The position numbers were made by a program, and so were the translations under genes. Shown one piece after another: positions 51,932 through 60,104 of a DNA stretch of 64,000 nt; position 1 is the stretch's first letter; each line of letters starts with the position of its first letter. The stretch lies in the NCBI RefSeq assembly GCF_004331735.1, contig NZ_SJSO01000007.1:1-64000 (forward strand), written 5' to 3'. The notes beneath the pieces were generated by a model. The model worked only from the letters and a program-made list of their open reading frames with translations. It had not been told where the DNA came from and ran no database searches. The stretch is from Pedobacter psychrodurus. Its GTDB lineage: Bacteria > Bacteroidota > Bacteroidia > Sphingobacteriales > Sphingobacteriaceae.

Positions 51932-52123
51932 TTAATAATCGTCGTCGTCATCGTCGAAGTTATCGAAGTTGTCAAGATCATCTAATGGCAAATCAAAATC
52001 ATCATCGTCGTCATCTTGTGGCTTCTTTTTCGTTGTTAGAATATCGTCATCTTCAAGATCATCATCATCGTCTACCTGTTTCTTGGTAGTCGGCTTGGTT
52101 GGGAGTTTCTTTGGCGCTTTCAT
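51932..52123 (-). CDS. Highly acidic micro-protein
   Basis: A 63-residue protein. The first ~16 residues are basic (MKAPKKLPTKPTTKKQ); the rest alternates runs of Asp with short basic or aromatic spacers (DDDDDLEDDDILTTKKKPQ, then DFDLPLDDLDNFDNFDDD). It is certainly disordered. I recognise no family. It is supported as a gene by its own promoter box (TATTTTTG, 52128-52135, four bases from the ATG) and its own terminator. Possible roles include a polycation or nucleic-acid mimic; this is speculation. Confidence 0.65.
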   Translation of the reverse strand: MKAPKKLPTKPTTKKQVDDDDDLEDDDILTTKKKPQDDDDDDFDLPLDDLDNFDNFDDDDDDY

Positions 52124-52127
52124 AACA

Positions 52128-52135
52128 CAAAAATA
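52128..52135 (-). promoter_or_regulatory. -7 box 4 bases from the acidic protein start
   Basis: On the minus strand TATTTTTG is followed by TGTT and then the ATG. It fits TAnnTTTG and predicts a leaderless transcript. A TTG at 52162-52164 is the nearest -33 candidate but the spacing (26) is long. Confidence 0.5.
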
Positions 52136-52210
52136 AAAATTGCTTTTATAGTTTAAAAATACAAAAAAACTTTTTCTAATAACAACCTGAAAGCAAAGAA
52201 ATTAATTTAT

Positions 52211-52777
52211 TTATTCCACATTTTCTCCAACCGTATTTTCCTCCTTTACGATGTCTTTCAGTTGAGGAAGTTGGTTTAGGTTATTTAACCCAAAATAATC
52301 CATAAATAATGTGCTTGTGCTGTATAGGATAGGTCGGCCAGGAGTTTCGGCTTTTCCATCGATACTGATTAGCTCTTTTTCCAGCAGGCGTTGCACAGAA
52401 TAATCTGAATTTACGCCTCTTATCTGTTCAATTTCTAATTTAGTAATGGGCTGGCGGTAGGCAATAATTGCTAGTGTTTCCATAGCTGCCTGGCTTAGTT
52501 TTTTCTTTGAGCGATGTAACTGAAGTTGGTTAACCGTTTCATGGTAATCTTTTTTGGTGAGAAACTGATAACCATTGTTTAAGAATACCAATTCGATGGC
52601 AAAATCAACATGGCTATATTTTTCCTTAATCTGTTCAACGCTTTCTAATACCTGTACTTCGGTAAATTCTTCATTGAAAACAGCATTTAAGGCAAGTATA
52701 ATTTCTTGAGTGCCTATGCTTTGGCTGGAAGAAAATACAAGGGCTTCGATGTGCCTGGTGATGTTGTGATTGGGCAT
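52211..52777 (-). CDS. scpB: Chromosome segregation and condensation protein ScpB
   Basis: A 188-residue ScpB, a winged-helix kleisin-complex subunit that works with SMC and ScpA in chromosome condensation. It has ITRHIEALVFSSSQSIG, QLQLHRSKKKLSQAAMETLA, IIAYRQPITKLEIEQIRGVN and TPGRPILYSTSTLFMDYFGL. I start at MPNHNIT (52777); a longer frame to 52846 runs through the terminator and promoter. scpA is not adjacent. A TATTTTTG box lies three bases upstream of the ATG. Confidence 0.92.
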   Translation of the reverse strand: MPNHNITRHIEALVFSSSQSIGTQEIILALNAVFNEEFTEVQVLESVEQIKEKYSHVDFAIELVFLNNGYQFLTKKDYHETVNQLQLHRSKKKLSQAAMETLAIIAYRQPITKLEIEQIRGVNSDYSVQRLLEKELISIDGKAETPGRPILYSTSTLFMDYFGLNNLNQLPQLKDIVKEENTVGENVE

Positions 52778-52780
52778 ATA

Positions 52781-52840
52781 CAAAAATAGAATTTTTGGGC
52801 ATAAAAAAAGCGGTCTCGCTTTTAAAAACAAGACCGCTTT
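52781..52840 (-). terminator. Terminator followed directly by the scpB -7 box
   Basis: AAAGCGGTCT (52807-52816) pairs with AGACCGCTTT (52831-52840); on the minus strand a T-run follows. The -7 box TATTTTTG (52781-52788) begins about 18 bases past the stem and ends 3 bases before the scpB ATG (52777). The terminator serves the propeller kinase gene upstream. Confidence 0.7.
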
Positions 52841-53028
52841 CAACACACAAATGAAACCTGAATTAAGATATAGTTTTAGGTTAGGTTATTAAATATCTAT
52901 ATCAATTCTATAAGAACGTCTTTGATAAACACTATCGTTTATTTCTAACACAAGTTTAAGGCTAAACAAGGTTCGATCAAGATTCTATTTAGTGAGTGGT
53001 ATTAATAATTGAGTAAACGGTAAATTTT

Positions 53029-56000
53029 CTACTTTAACGGTATAGAAATGGTTACTGTTGTACCATTTGTGGTATTCTGCCTAACATCTAAGTGTATAGG
53101 TTTTGCTCCAATCTGACCTAAAAGGTGCAACCTTTCTTTGGTTAACTGCATGCCTTTACTAATGTGTGTTTCTTTTTTATCCTTTAAAGAATTATCAATT
53201 CCAATCCCATCATCAATAATTTCGATGTTAAGATAGAATTCATCTTTCAGTTTAATGTTGATCAGAATTTCACCACCGCTTTCTTTTGGCATAATGCCAT
53301 GCCATATTGCGTTTTCTACATAAGGTTGCAACAGCATAGATGGTATAAAGGTTTCTTCTTTGTCGATATCTTCATCCACATTAAAAATATAGACCAGTTT
53401 ATCACCAAAACGGTTCTTTTCCAGTTTTAAATAAAGATTTAAGTATTCTAGTTCTTCTTCTAAAGAGATGTAGCTTTTTGTACAAATCTCTAGGTTCTTT
53501 CTGATCAATCTGGCAAATCCCGTTAAAACCTTGTTTGCTGAGGCTGTATTCTGCGTATTAATGTAATGCTGAATCGAATTCATCACGTTGAAAACAAAAT
53601 GTGGATTCATCATCGCCTGTAAAGCTTGTTGTTCGAGCATCAGAACTTTATTTTTTAACAACAATTGCTCTTGTTCTTTGTCTTTTTGCTTACGGGTAAT
53701 GTAAACAGCCACTTTATAAAAAATATAGGCTACAAGCAATATCAAAATAGATAAGAACCATAAGCTTTGCCAAAAATGCTTTTTAATGGTAAATGCGATT
53801 TTTGCCGATTGGCCCCAATTGCCGTTCTGACTTTTTGCACTCACTTCAAAAACATAATCGCCAGGCTGGAGGGAAGAGAAATCTAACCGCCTTGTTCTGG
53901 TTTCTACCCATGCAGAATTTTCGTTTAAACGGTAACGATAGGTAATATCACTGGTGGTAAAATCGACCGCACTAAAGGTAAAGAGAATGGTATTGTTACC
54001 AGTTTCGAAAGTAAAATTACCTTGATCAACTGGTAAACGCTCGTTATCTTTAACAATAGATGTAACGTACACTTTGGGAAGATTCTTAATGATGTTTTTA
54101 TTGTTGTACTTAAATAAGATTAGGCCTTTGTTTGTTGCAAAATAGGCCGTGCTATCATCAATGAACAAACTGTTGATGTCATCACTCAAAAGATCCTTAC
54201 CATAGTCGAAATTGGCCACGGTGGGCTGACTCGGATAATCGGCTATTTTGTTAACACCTTTATTTGTTAATACCCATATTTCGCTGTTTTTTACAAATAT
54301 TTTGGTGCAGATATTATTGGTTAAACCATCTTTTTGGGTAATCTGTCTGGCAATCTGGTTGTTCTTATAAAAAATTAAACCATAGCCATCTGTAGCCAAA
54401 ATCAATGTGCCGTCGGCAAGCTGTTGAATGTCGTTTATCCTTTTGGTAAGTAAGGGATGGTTTTCGTAATGTTTAATTAGTTTCCCTTTTGAAAATTGAG
54501 AAAGTCCATTAATATTCGAAAACCATAGATTGCCTTCATGGTCGTAAAAAACGTGGTAAGACCTATCTTTAAAAAAATCTTCTTTTTCGCGGTATTTTGC
54601 AGCGTTAAATTCGAATTTATTTCTTCTATCCGATAGGAAAACAACACCTGATGATAGGGCTAAGGCAAGGTGATTGTTATTTTCGCCTACACTAAAGTGT
54701 TTAATTACGAACATTGAGTTGTTCGATTCCTTTAAATAACTGACTTCATTACTGCTGTTATAGATATTTTTGAAAATACCCATTCCATAATCGGATGCAA
54801 AATATATGGATTGGTCTTTTGGGTCGAAAGTAATCTGTTTAATGGTTTTGTATTTCTTAAAATCGTCTAAACCAATTTCGTCTACTTGGTAATTGTTGAT
54901 GGTTAACACGTCGATTACGGCATCATCGGTACCCAGCCACAGGCGGTTTTTCCCGTCTTTAGTGATGCTTTTGATTACATTGCTACTCAGGCCAGATTCT
55001 GCATCAATAATCGATAATCGGTTATTTGTATTAGGAAGCATGTAAATTCCTTGATTGGTAGCAAACCACATGTTCTGGTTATTATCCTTGATGACCTGGT
55101 TAACCGAAATATCCTGAAGATATTGGACTGTTTTTCCGCTTTTATCTAGAGCGAAGGCTCCATTGGCATTCGATAACCAAACCTCTTTGGAAGTAACATC
55201 GTAATAAAAATATCCCGACATGTTCTTGATCAGATTCTGAGGAATCGGTATGAGGTCGTTGATGCTTCCATGTCTATATTGTTTTAATCCTCCGCTGTCT
55301 AGGTAAAATAAAGATCTGTGACTGGTATTCGCGGCAGTCATGTAAGAAAGGGGCTGTACTTTGGAACTGACCATGGAAAAAGTTTTTCCATTAAATTTCT
55401 GCACACTTAAGTCGCTATAGGCAAATATTTCACCTTGCTCATCTTCATGGATAAAGGCATTGATAAATTTATCATTTAGATTAGGGGAAATGTATTTTTT
55501 GATCGTTTTGCCATCCCAGCAAACAATCAAGTTGGCATTTGTTCCGAGCCAAATCCGTCCGAGTTTATCTACTAAAAAGGAAACAATTACGGTGTTAAAG
55601 TTTAGTTTTTTAAGTAGGTTATCATTATCCTGGTTGTAAAACTTTCCTTCTTTTAAGTAGCTGAGCTGACCGTTCAGGGCAAAAAACCACAACCGCCCTG
55701 CTTTATCTTCTTTCATCTGAAGGATCTGGGTATCCGGAAGTCCATCTTCGATGGTAAAATTCTGGAAATTTGTTCCATCAAAACGACTTAATCCATTGTC
55801 AGTGGCGATCCATATAAAACCTTTCTTATCTTGTAAAATGTAATAACAGTTATTGCTGGCGAGTCCGTTTTTAGTATTGTAATGGGGCAGGTAAGTGGTT
55901 TGGGCAAGCAGGATTTTTGGGGCACTAAATATAATAAGCCCGAATAAAAAAGCAATAAATGAGCGACCGAAGTTTAACCTCAGTATTGCTTTTATAGCAA

Positions 56001-56034
56001 ATAAAATCGCTCTTATGCGTAGTTTAATGATCAC
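53029..56034 (-). CDS. Propeller-type two-component sensor kinase (LytS class)
   Basis: A 1001-residue protein. A membrane or signal segment (about 25-45, GLIIFSAPKILLAQ) leads to a periplasmic region of two-component-propeller repeats (YILQDKKGFIWIATDNGLSR, MKEDKAGRLWFFALNGQ, ITKDGKNRLWLGTDDAVI). Then come a Y_Y_Y domain (DITYRYRLNENSAWVETRTR), a transmembrane helix (SLWFLSILILLVAYIFYKVA), and a cytosolic His_kinase domain with NPHFVFNVMNSIQHYI plus HATPase (MLLQPYVENAIWHGI). It overlaps its LytTR partner by 11 bases. Such sensors often detect polysaccharide fragments, but no PUL genes are nearby. Confidence 0.9.
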   Translation of the reverse strand: MIIKLRIRAILFAIKAILRLNFGRSFIAFLFGLIIFSAPKILLAQTTYLPHYNTKNGLASNNCYYILQDKKGFIWIATDNGLSRFDGTNFQNFTIEDGLPDTQILQMKEDKAGRLWFFALNGQLSYLKEGKFYNQDNDNLLKKLNFNTVIVSFLVDKLGRIWLGTNANLIVCWDGKTIKKYISPNLNDKFINAFIHEDEQGEIFAYSDLSVQKFNGKTFSMVSSKVQPLSYMTAANTSHRSLFYLDSGGLKQYRHGSINDLIPIPQNLIKNMSGYFYYDVTSKEVWLSNANGAFALDKSGKTVQYLQDISVNQVIKDNNQNMWFATNQGIYMLPNTNNRLSIIDAESGLSSNVIKSITKDGKNRLWLGTDDAVIDVLTINNYQVDEIGLDDFKKYKTIKQITFDPKDQSIYFASDYGMGIFKNIYNSSNEVSYLKESNNSMFVIKHFSVGENNNHLALALSSGVVFLSDRRNKFEFNAAKYREKEDFFKDRSYHVFYDHEGNLWFSNINGLSQFSKGKLIKHYENHPLLTKRINDIQQLADGTLILATDGYGLIFYKNNQIARQITQKDGLTNNICTKIFVKNSEIWVLTNKGVNKIADYPSQPTVANFDYGKDLLSDDINSLFIDDSTAYFATNKGLILFKYNNKNIIKNLPKVYVTSIVKDNERLPVDQGNFTFETGNNTILFTFSAVDFTTSDITYRYRLNENSAWVETRTRRLDFSSLQPGDYVFEVSAKSQNGNWGQSAKIAFTIKKHFWQSLWFLSILILLVAYIFYKVAVYITRKQKDKEQEQLLLKNKVLMLEQQALQAMMNPHFVFNVMNSIQHYINTQNTASANKVLTGFARLIRKNLEICTKSYISLEEELEYLNLYLKLEKNRFGDKLVYIFNVDEDIDKEETFIPSMLLQPYVENAIWHGIMPKESGGEILINIKLKDEFYLNIEIIDDGIGIDNSLKDKKETHISKGMQLTKERLHLLGQIGAKPIHLDVRQNTTNGTTVTISIPLK

Positions 56035-56809
56035 TGTTTGCTTTTGTAAATAATTTTATTTTTTCAAAAAAATCGCTTGCTCTTCTTCGCGAAATATTAA
56101 TACTTTCTCCATTTTTTAAGAAAACCTGAAGTCCGTTTTTAGAATTGTATTCTTTTAAGTGGTTGAGATTAATAATGCTCGACTTATGGATCCGCACAAA
56201 TTGATCGCCTGGTAAAAGCTCTTCAAATTCCCGTAAAACTTTCGAAACCGTAATTTTATCATGGTTACTTAAGTGTACAATAGAATAATTACTGTCTGCT
56301 TCGATGTAAATAATATCATCGATATCAATCATTTTAAACCCCTGCCCATAAGGGAGTGTAAGTTTTCTGATTTCTGATCGTGAACTTAAGCTAGAAGCCA
56401 GATTATTGATTCTTTCATCGTTTTCATTCTGACTTTTAAAGCGTTGGATATGTTGAAAAACCTTATCTACAGCTATTTTAAGCTCATCAATATCAATTGG
56501 CTTTAACAAATAATCGAGTGCATTTGCCTTAATCGCTTTTAGTGCATATTGATCGTAAGCAGTTGTAAATATTACGGCGGCATTGTGTTTTTGTGCATCG
56601 GGAATAAGTTCAAAGCCGTTGCCCCCAGGCATGGCAATATCCAGAAAAATCAGATCAATGGGATGATGCGCTAAAATATCTTTTGCTTCCGCTACAGACC
56701 TTGCAATACCGGTAATTTCTACCTGCGGACAATTCTGTTGCAGTAAAAAAAATAATGATGAGCGTGCAAATTCCTCATCATCAACAATAATGGCTTTTAA
56801 TATGGTCAT
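56024..56809 (-). CDS. LytTR-family response regulator
   Basis: A 261-residue regulator. The receiver has acidic residues in AIIVDDEEFARSS, phosphoacceptor Asp in LIFLDIAMPGGNG, and Lys in YLLKPIDIDE. The C-terminal LytTR domain contains IIYIEADSNYSIVHLSNHDK and FVRIHKSSIINLNHL. Its 3' end overlaps the propeller kinase gene by 11 bases, so the pair is one translational unit. It is divergent from the ferritin-like genes, which are plausible targets. Confidence 0.92.
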   Translation of the reverse strand: MTILKAIIVDDEEFARSSLFFLLQQNCPQVEITGIARSVAEAKDILAHHPIDLIFLDIAMPGGNGFELIPDAQKHNAAVIFTTAYDQYALKAIKANALDYLLKPIDIDELKIAVDKVFQHIQRFKSQNENDERINNLASSLSSRSEIRKLTLPYGQGFKMIDIDDIIYIEADSNYSIVHLSNHDKITVSKVLREFEELLPGDQFVRIHKSSIINLNHLKEYNSKNGLQVFLKNGESINISRRRASDFFEKIKLFTKANSDH

Positions 56810-56933
56810 AGCTATAGGTTGGTGAATGTATTAAAATGGTCTTATAAAAAAAAATGCAAATCGAAAAAACCAGTGATCTGATTGTCACGTATGTATCATC
56901 AAACGAATTCAAAACCACTAAACATAGATTACT

Positions 56934-57659
56934 ATGAAACACAATGAACTAAAAACAAAAAATGAACTTCAGGAAAAAAGTTTATTTGACAAAACTGTAG
57001 GCAGAAGATCTTTTCTTCAGTATGCAGGTGCAGGTGCAGCTGGTATTGCTTTGGTAGCCGCCGGTTGTAAAAAAGATCGTGGCTATGAGAATCCTGTAAT
57101 GGGAGGCGCTACACTAGATTTTAAAGATGATTTTGGTGTATTAAACTATGCCTACGCTTTAGAGCAATTAGAAGCTGCATTTTATGTTAAGGTTGCTTCA
57201 GCACCTCCTGCAAGTTTCACAGCTGCTCAAAAAGCATATTTTCAAGATATCCAGTTTCATGAAATTGCACACAGAGAGTTTTTTAAAGCAGCTTTAAGCA
57301 CCGCTGCAATTGGAAGTTTGGAGGTTGATTTTTCTAAAATAGATTTCACTAGTGCTACAAGTGTATTATCAACAGCAATGACTTTTGAAGATTTAGGAGT
57401 TGCTGCATATAATGGTGCAGGGCCAAGAATTAAAGACGGAGGATATTTGTTATTGGCCGGTAAAATTGTGTCTGTAGAAGCGCGTCACGCAGCTTATATT
57501 AGAGATCTAATTTCTAATGGTTCATTTGCCGATTTAAACAGTCTTTCGGCATTCGGTTCTAATAATGCTGGAGGTTTAGATGGAGCATTAACACCTGATA
57601 AGGTTTTGCCTTTAGCACAACCATTCATCAAAACAAAAATCTCTGCAATCAATCTTTAA
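56934..57659 (+). CDS. Exported ferritin-like protein with Tat-type signal
   Basis: A 241-residue protein. The N-terminus has a twin-arginine motif and hydrophobic core (GRRSFLQYAGAGAAGIALVA) followed by a lipobox-like AAGCKK, so it may be a Tat-exported lipoprotein. The mature part is a ferritin-like four-helix bundle (PF13668-type): ALEQLEAAFYVKV, IQFHEIAHREFFKAAL, TFEDLGVAAYNGAG and VSVEARHAAYIRDL give Glu/His pairs for a di-metal site. It is 18 bases before its paralogue and divergent from a LytTR system. Metal and role are unknown. Confidence 0.85.
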   Translation: MKHNELKTKNELQEKSLFDKTVGRRSFLQYAGAGAAGIALVAAGCKKDRGYENPVMGGATLDFKDDFGVLNYAYALEQLEAAFYVKVASAPPASFTAAQKAYFQDIQFHEIAHREFFKAALSTAAIGSLEVDFSKIDFTSATSVLSTAMTFEDLGVAAYNGAGPRIKDGGYLLLAGKIVSVEARHAAYIRDLISNGSFADLNSLSAFGSNNAGGLDGALTPDKVLPLAQPFIKTKISAINL

Positions 57660-57677
57660 ACTTTAAAACTAGAAATC

Positions 57678-58577
57678 ATGAATATCGTAAATATATTAGA
57701 AGAAATTGAAAAAGTTGACGGTGAAATCTATGAGAGATTAAATCCGAGAAGAGCTGCAATGAAAAGCTTTTTCAACATGGGTAAAAAAATCTCTTTAGCC
57801 GCTATGCCACTGGCGCTAGGTTCAATGTTCCAAAAAGCATACGGACAAACAGCTTTACCAACAGCAGTTGTTAATGTATTAAACTTCGCATTGTCTTTAG
57901 AGTATCTTGAATACCATTTTTATAATCACTGTCTTGTAGGCAAAACTCCGGGATCGGGAGTAACCGATGTTACTTTTAATTTTCCTAATGCAGCCAGCCA
58001 AGCAGCCATTACTACCATTCGTGATCACGAAAAAGCACACGTTGATTTATTGGTAGGTGCTTTGGGAAGTTCGGCTCGTGCGCCTATTGCCTATGCAGAT
58101 ACCGATTTTAGAGCAGGTGGAACATTTGCTACCGTATACTCTGATTATGGTACCTTCTTAGCGGTAGCACAAGGTTTTGAAGATACTGGAGTTAGAGCAT
58201 ACAAAGGTCAGGCAGGAAACTTATTGGTTAGTCCAGGTGTATTGCAAACCGCTTTGCAGATCCACTCGGTTGAGGCACGCCATGCTTCACATATCCGTCA
58301 AATGCGTACAGCAGCTGGTAGTACAGTATATAAACCATGGGTTAGTTTAGGCGCTTCTGGCCAGGCAAACGATTCTGGAGTTCCTCAGGTAGATGCAGTT
58401 TATGCGGGTGAAGATTTAACTGTACAGGCAAATGTTAACATCGCAAATATTACCGGTGCACCGAACGCAACTGCGGCTAAATTGGCTGCTGTAGAAAGTT
58501 TTGATGAGCCATTAGATAGAGCTAGTGTAATTACCATTGCAAACTTGTTTTTACAACCAGGTAAAAAACTATCATAG
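57678..58577 (+). CDS. Exported ferritin-like protein, paralogue
   Basis: A 299-residue protein. LNPRRAAMKSFFNMGKKISL and AAMPLALGSMF form a twin-arginine-like signal ahead of AYGQT. The ferritin-like bundle has FALSLEYLEYHFYNHC, IRDHEKAHVDLLVGAL, GFEDTGVRAYKGQAG and IHSVEARHASHIRQM, again providing Glu and His ligands. It has a longer C-terminal extension than its neighbour (VNIANITGAPNATAAKLAAV). The two are co-transcribed and may form a hetero-complex. It is followed by a terminator. Confidence 0.85.
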   Translation: MNIVNILEEIEKVDGEIYERLNPRRAAMKSFFNMGKKISLAAMPLALGSMFQKAYGQTALPTAVVNVLNFALSLEYLEYHFYNHCLVGKTPGSGVTDVTFNFPNAASQAAITTIRDHEKAHVDLLVGALGSSARAPIAYADTDFRAGGTFATVYSDYGTFLAVAQGFEDTGVRAYKGQAGNLLVSPGVLQTALQIHSVEARHASHIRQMRTAAGSTVYKPWVSLGASGQANDSGVPQVDAVYAGEDLTVQANVNIANITGAPNATAAKLAAVESFDEPLDRASVITIANLFLQPGKKLS

Positions 58578-58621
58578 CAAAAGTTTTTACATTATTAATT
58601 AGGTAATGTTTAGTTTAAGGT

Positions 58622-58655
58622 AGGGAGGTAGAACTTAGTTTTACTTCCCTTTTTT
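58622..58655 (+). terminator. Terminator after the ferritin-like pair
   Basis: AGGGAGGTAGAACT (58622-58635) pairs with AGTTTTACTTCCCT (58637-58650) allowing two G-T pairs, followed by a T-run. It lies 45 bases past the second ferritin-like gene, in the convergent gap with mqnC. Confidence 0.8.
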
Positions 58656-58734
58656 GAATAGGATTATTAAGATGATAGGATTTTAGGATCAATGGGTATA
58701 ATAAAATACATTCTCCGTCATCCATCTCACATTA

Positions 58735-59859
58735 CTAATAAGTTATCACCTGTTCTTCCAAGTGCTCAGGCAAATCCCTGTAATTGTATTTTTGTCCGCG
58801 TAACTGAGGTTCGAAACCTGCGGCTTTAATAGATTGCTGAATGCCATTTGCTGTGAAACGATGTGGTGCACCAGCAGCTGATACTACATTTTCTTCGATC
58901 ATAATAGATCCAAAATCATTTGCGCCTGCATGTAAACAAAGTTGGGCAGTGGCTTTACCAACTGTTAACCAACTGGCCTGAATGTTTTTAATATTTGGCA
59001 ACATAATGCGGCTAAGTGCAATCATACGGATATATTCATCTGCTGTTACATTGTTGCTAATTCCACGTAATCGCTTTAATAAGGTGCCATCATCCTGGAA
59101 AGGCCAAGGAATAAAGGCTAAAAATCCGTTTGCATCTGCAGGTTTTTCGCTCTGTACCTGGCGGATCCATACTAAATGTTCAAAACGTTCTTCTATGGTT
59201 TCCACATGGCCGAACATCATCGTTGCCGAAGTAGTGATGTCTAATTGATGGCATGCACGCATTACATCAAGCCACTCTTGTCCGCCACACTTGCCTTTCG
59301 AGATTAAACGCCTCACGCGGTCGTTTAAAATTTCTGCACCAGCACCAGGAAGAGAATCCATCCCAGCTTCTTTTAATGCTTTTAATACCTCAGTATGCGT
59401 CAAACCTTCGAGCTTTGCAACGTGTGCAATTTCTGGTGGACCTAAAGCATGCAGTTTTAAATCAGGATATAATTCTTTTAATTTTCTGAATAAGTCAGCA
59501 TAAAACGCTAAACCTAAATCGGGATGGTGACCACCCTGCAATAATAATTGATCTCCACCTAAACGGAAAGTCTCTTCAATCTTTACCTTATAAGTTTCGA
59601 TATCAGTAATATAACTTTCGTCGTGGCCAGGCCTGCGGAAGAAATTACAGAATTTACAGTTGGCAATACAAACATTAGTGGTGTTTACATTACGGTCGAT
59701 CTGCCAGGTTACCTTACCACTGGGTACTTGAATTTTTCTTAACTCATTCGCTATAAACATTAACGATGCGGTATCGGCATGATGGTATAAATGTACACCT
59801 TCTTCAAGGCTCAAAAAATCGAAATGTAATGCCCGTTGCAGTAAATCGGCTGTATTCAT
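58735..59859 (-). CDS. mqnC: Cyclic dehypoxanthinyl futalosine synthase
   Basis: A 374-residue radical-SAM enzyme of the futalosine route to menaquinone. The cluster-binding motif CxxxCxxC lies in TNVCIANCKFCNFFRRPG; GGDQLLLQGGHHPDLGL, DSLPGAGAEILNDRVRRLIS and FIPWPFQDDGT support MqnC. I start at MNTADLLQRAL (59859); the frame reaching 60033 passes through repeat sequence and a promoter and encodes nothing conserved. A TATCTTTG box lies four bases upstream of the ATG. Other mqn genes are absent here. Confidence 0.9.
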   Translation of the reverse strand: MNTADLLQRALHFDFLSLEEGVHLYHHADTASLMFIANELRKIQVPSGKVTWQIDRNVNTTNVCIANCKFCNFFRRPGHDESYITDIETYKVKIEETFRLGGDQLLLQGGHHPDLGLAFYADLFRKLKELYPDLKLHALGPPEIAHVAKLEGLTHTEVLKALKEAGMDSLPGAGAEILNDRVRRLISKGKCGGQEWLDVMRACHQLDITTSATMMFGHVETIEERFEHLVWIRQVQSEKPADANGFLAFIPWPFQDDGTLLKRLRGISNNVTADEYIRMIALSRIMLPNIKNIQASWLTVGKATAQLCLHAGANDFGSIMIEENVVSAAGAPHRFTANGIQQSIKAAGFEPQLRGQKYNYRDLPEHLEEQVITY

Positions 59860-59863
59860 AGCA

Positions 59864-59871
59864 CAAAGATA
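59864..59871 (-). promoter_or_regulatory. -7 box 4 bases from the mqnC start
   Basis: On the minus strand TATCTTTG is followed by TGCT and the ATG. The arrangement copies tsaB (TATCTTTG, four bases, ATG). A TTC lies 20 bases upstream in place of TTG. Confidence 0.55.
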
Positions 59872-59880
59872 AGGAAAAGG

Positions 59881-60066
59881 GAGGGAAGGTTGAAGGTGTA
59901 AGGTTTGAGGTTTGTAAAAAAAAGCCGAGAGCGACAAGGCGGTTGGCGAATAGCGCACAGCGGGGAATTGCCATTCTCCATTTTCAATCATCCGTCCTAC
60001 ATTCTCCATCTTACATTGTCCATCATTTGCCATTTTACATTCTCATTCATTTTCCATCTTCCAATC
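59881..60066. repeat. Three adjoining degenerate word arrays
   Basis: First GAGGGAAGGTTGAAGGTGTA and AGGTTTGAGGTTTG; then AGAGCGACAAGGCGGTTGGC and GAATAGCGCACAGCGGGG; then CCATTCTCCATTTTCAATCA, CATTCTCCATCTTACATTGT, CCATCATTTGCCATTTTACA and CATTTTCCATCTTCC. Each array is a run of 8-12-base variants of one word. No gene is supported. It occupies the divergent gap between mqnC and the M16 pair. Confidence 0.6.
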
Positions 60067-60104
60067 TCCCTTAAAACAATATCTTTACGGTTCTAAAAAT
60101 AAAT

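Noticed and set aside
52778..52846. Longer N-terminus for scpB
   Set aside because: It would be coded by the upstream terminator stem and T-run; conserved sequence begins at MPNHN.
59860..60033. Longer N-terminus for mqnC
   Set aside because: The added residues are translated repeat words and a promoter box; conserved sequence begins at MNTADLL.
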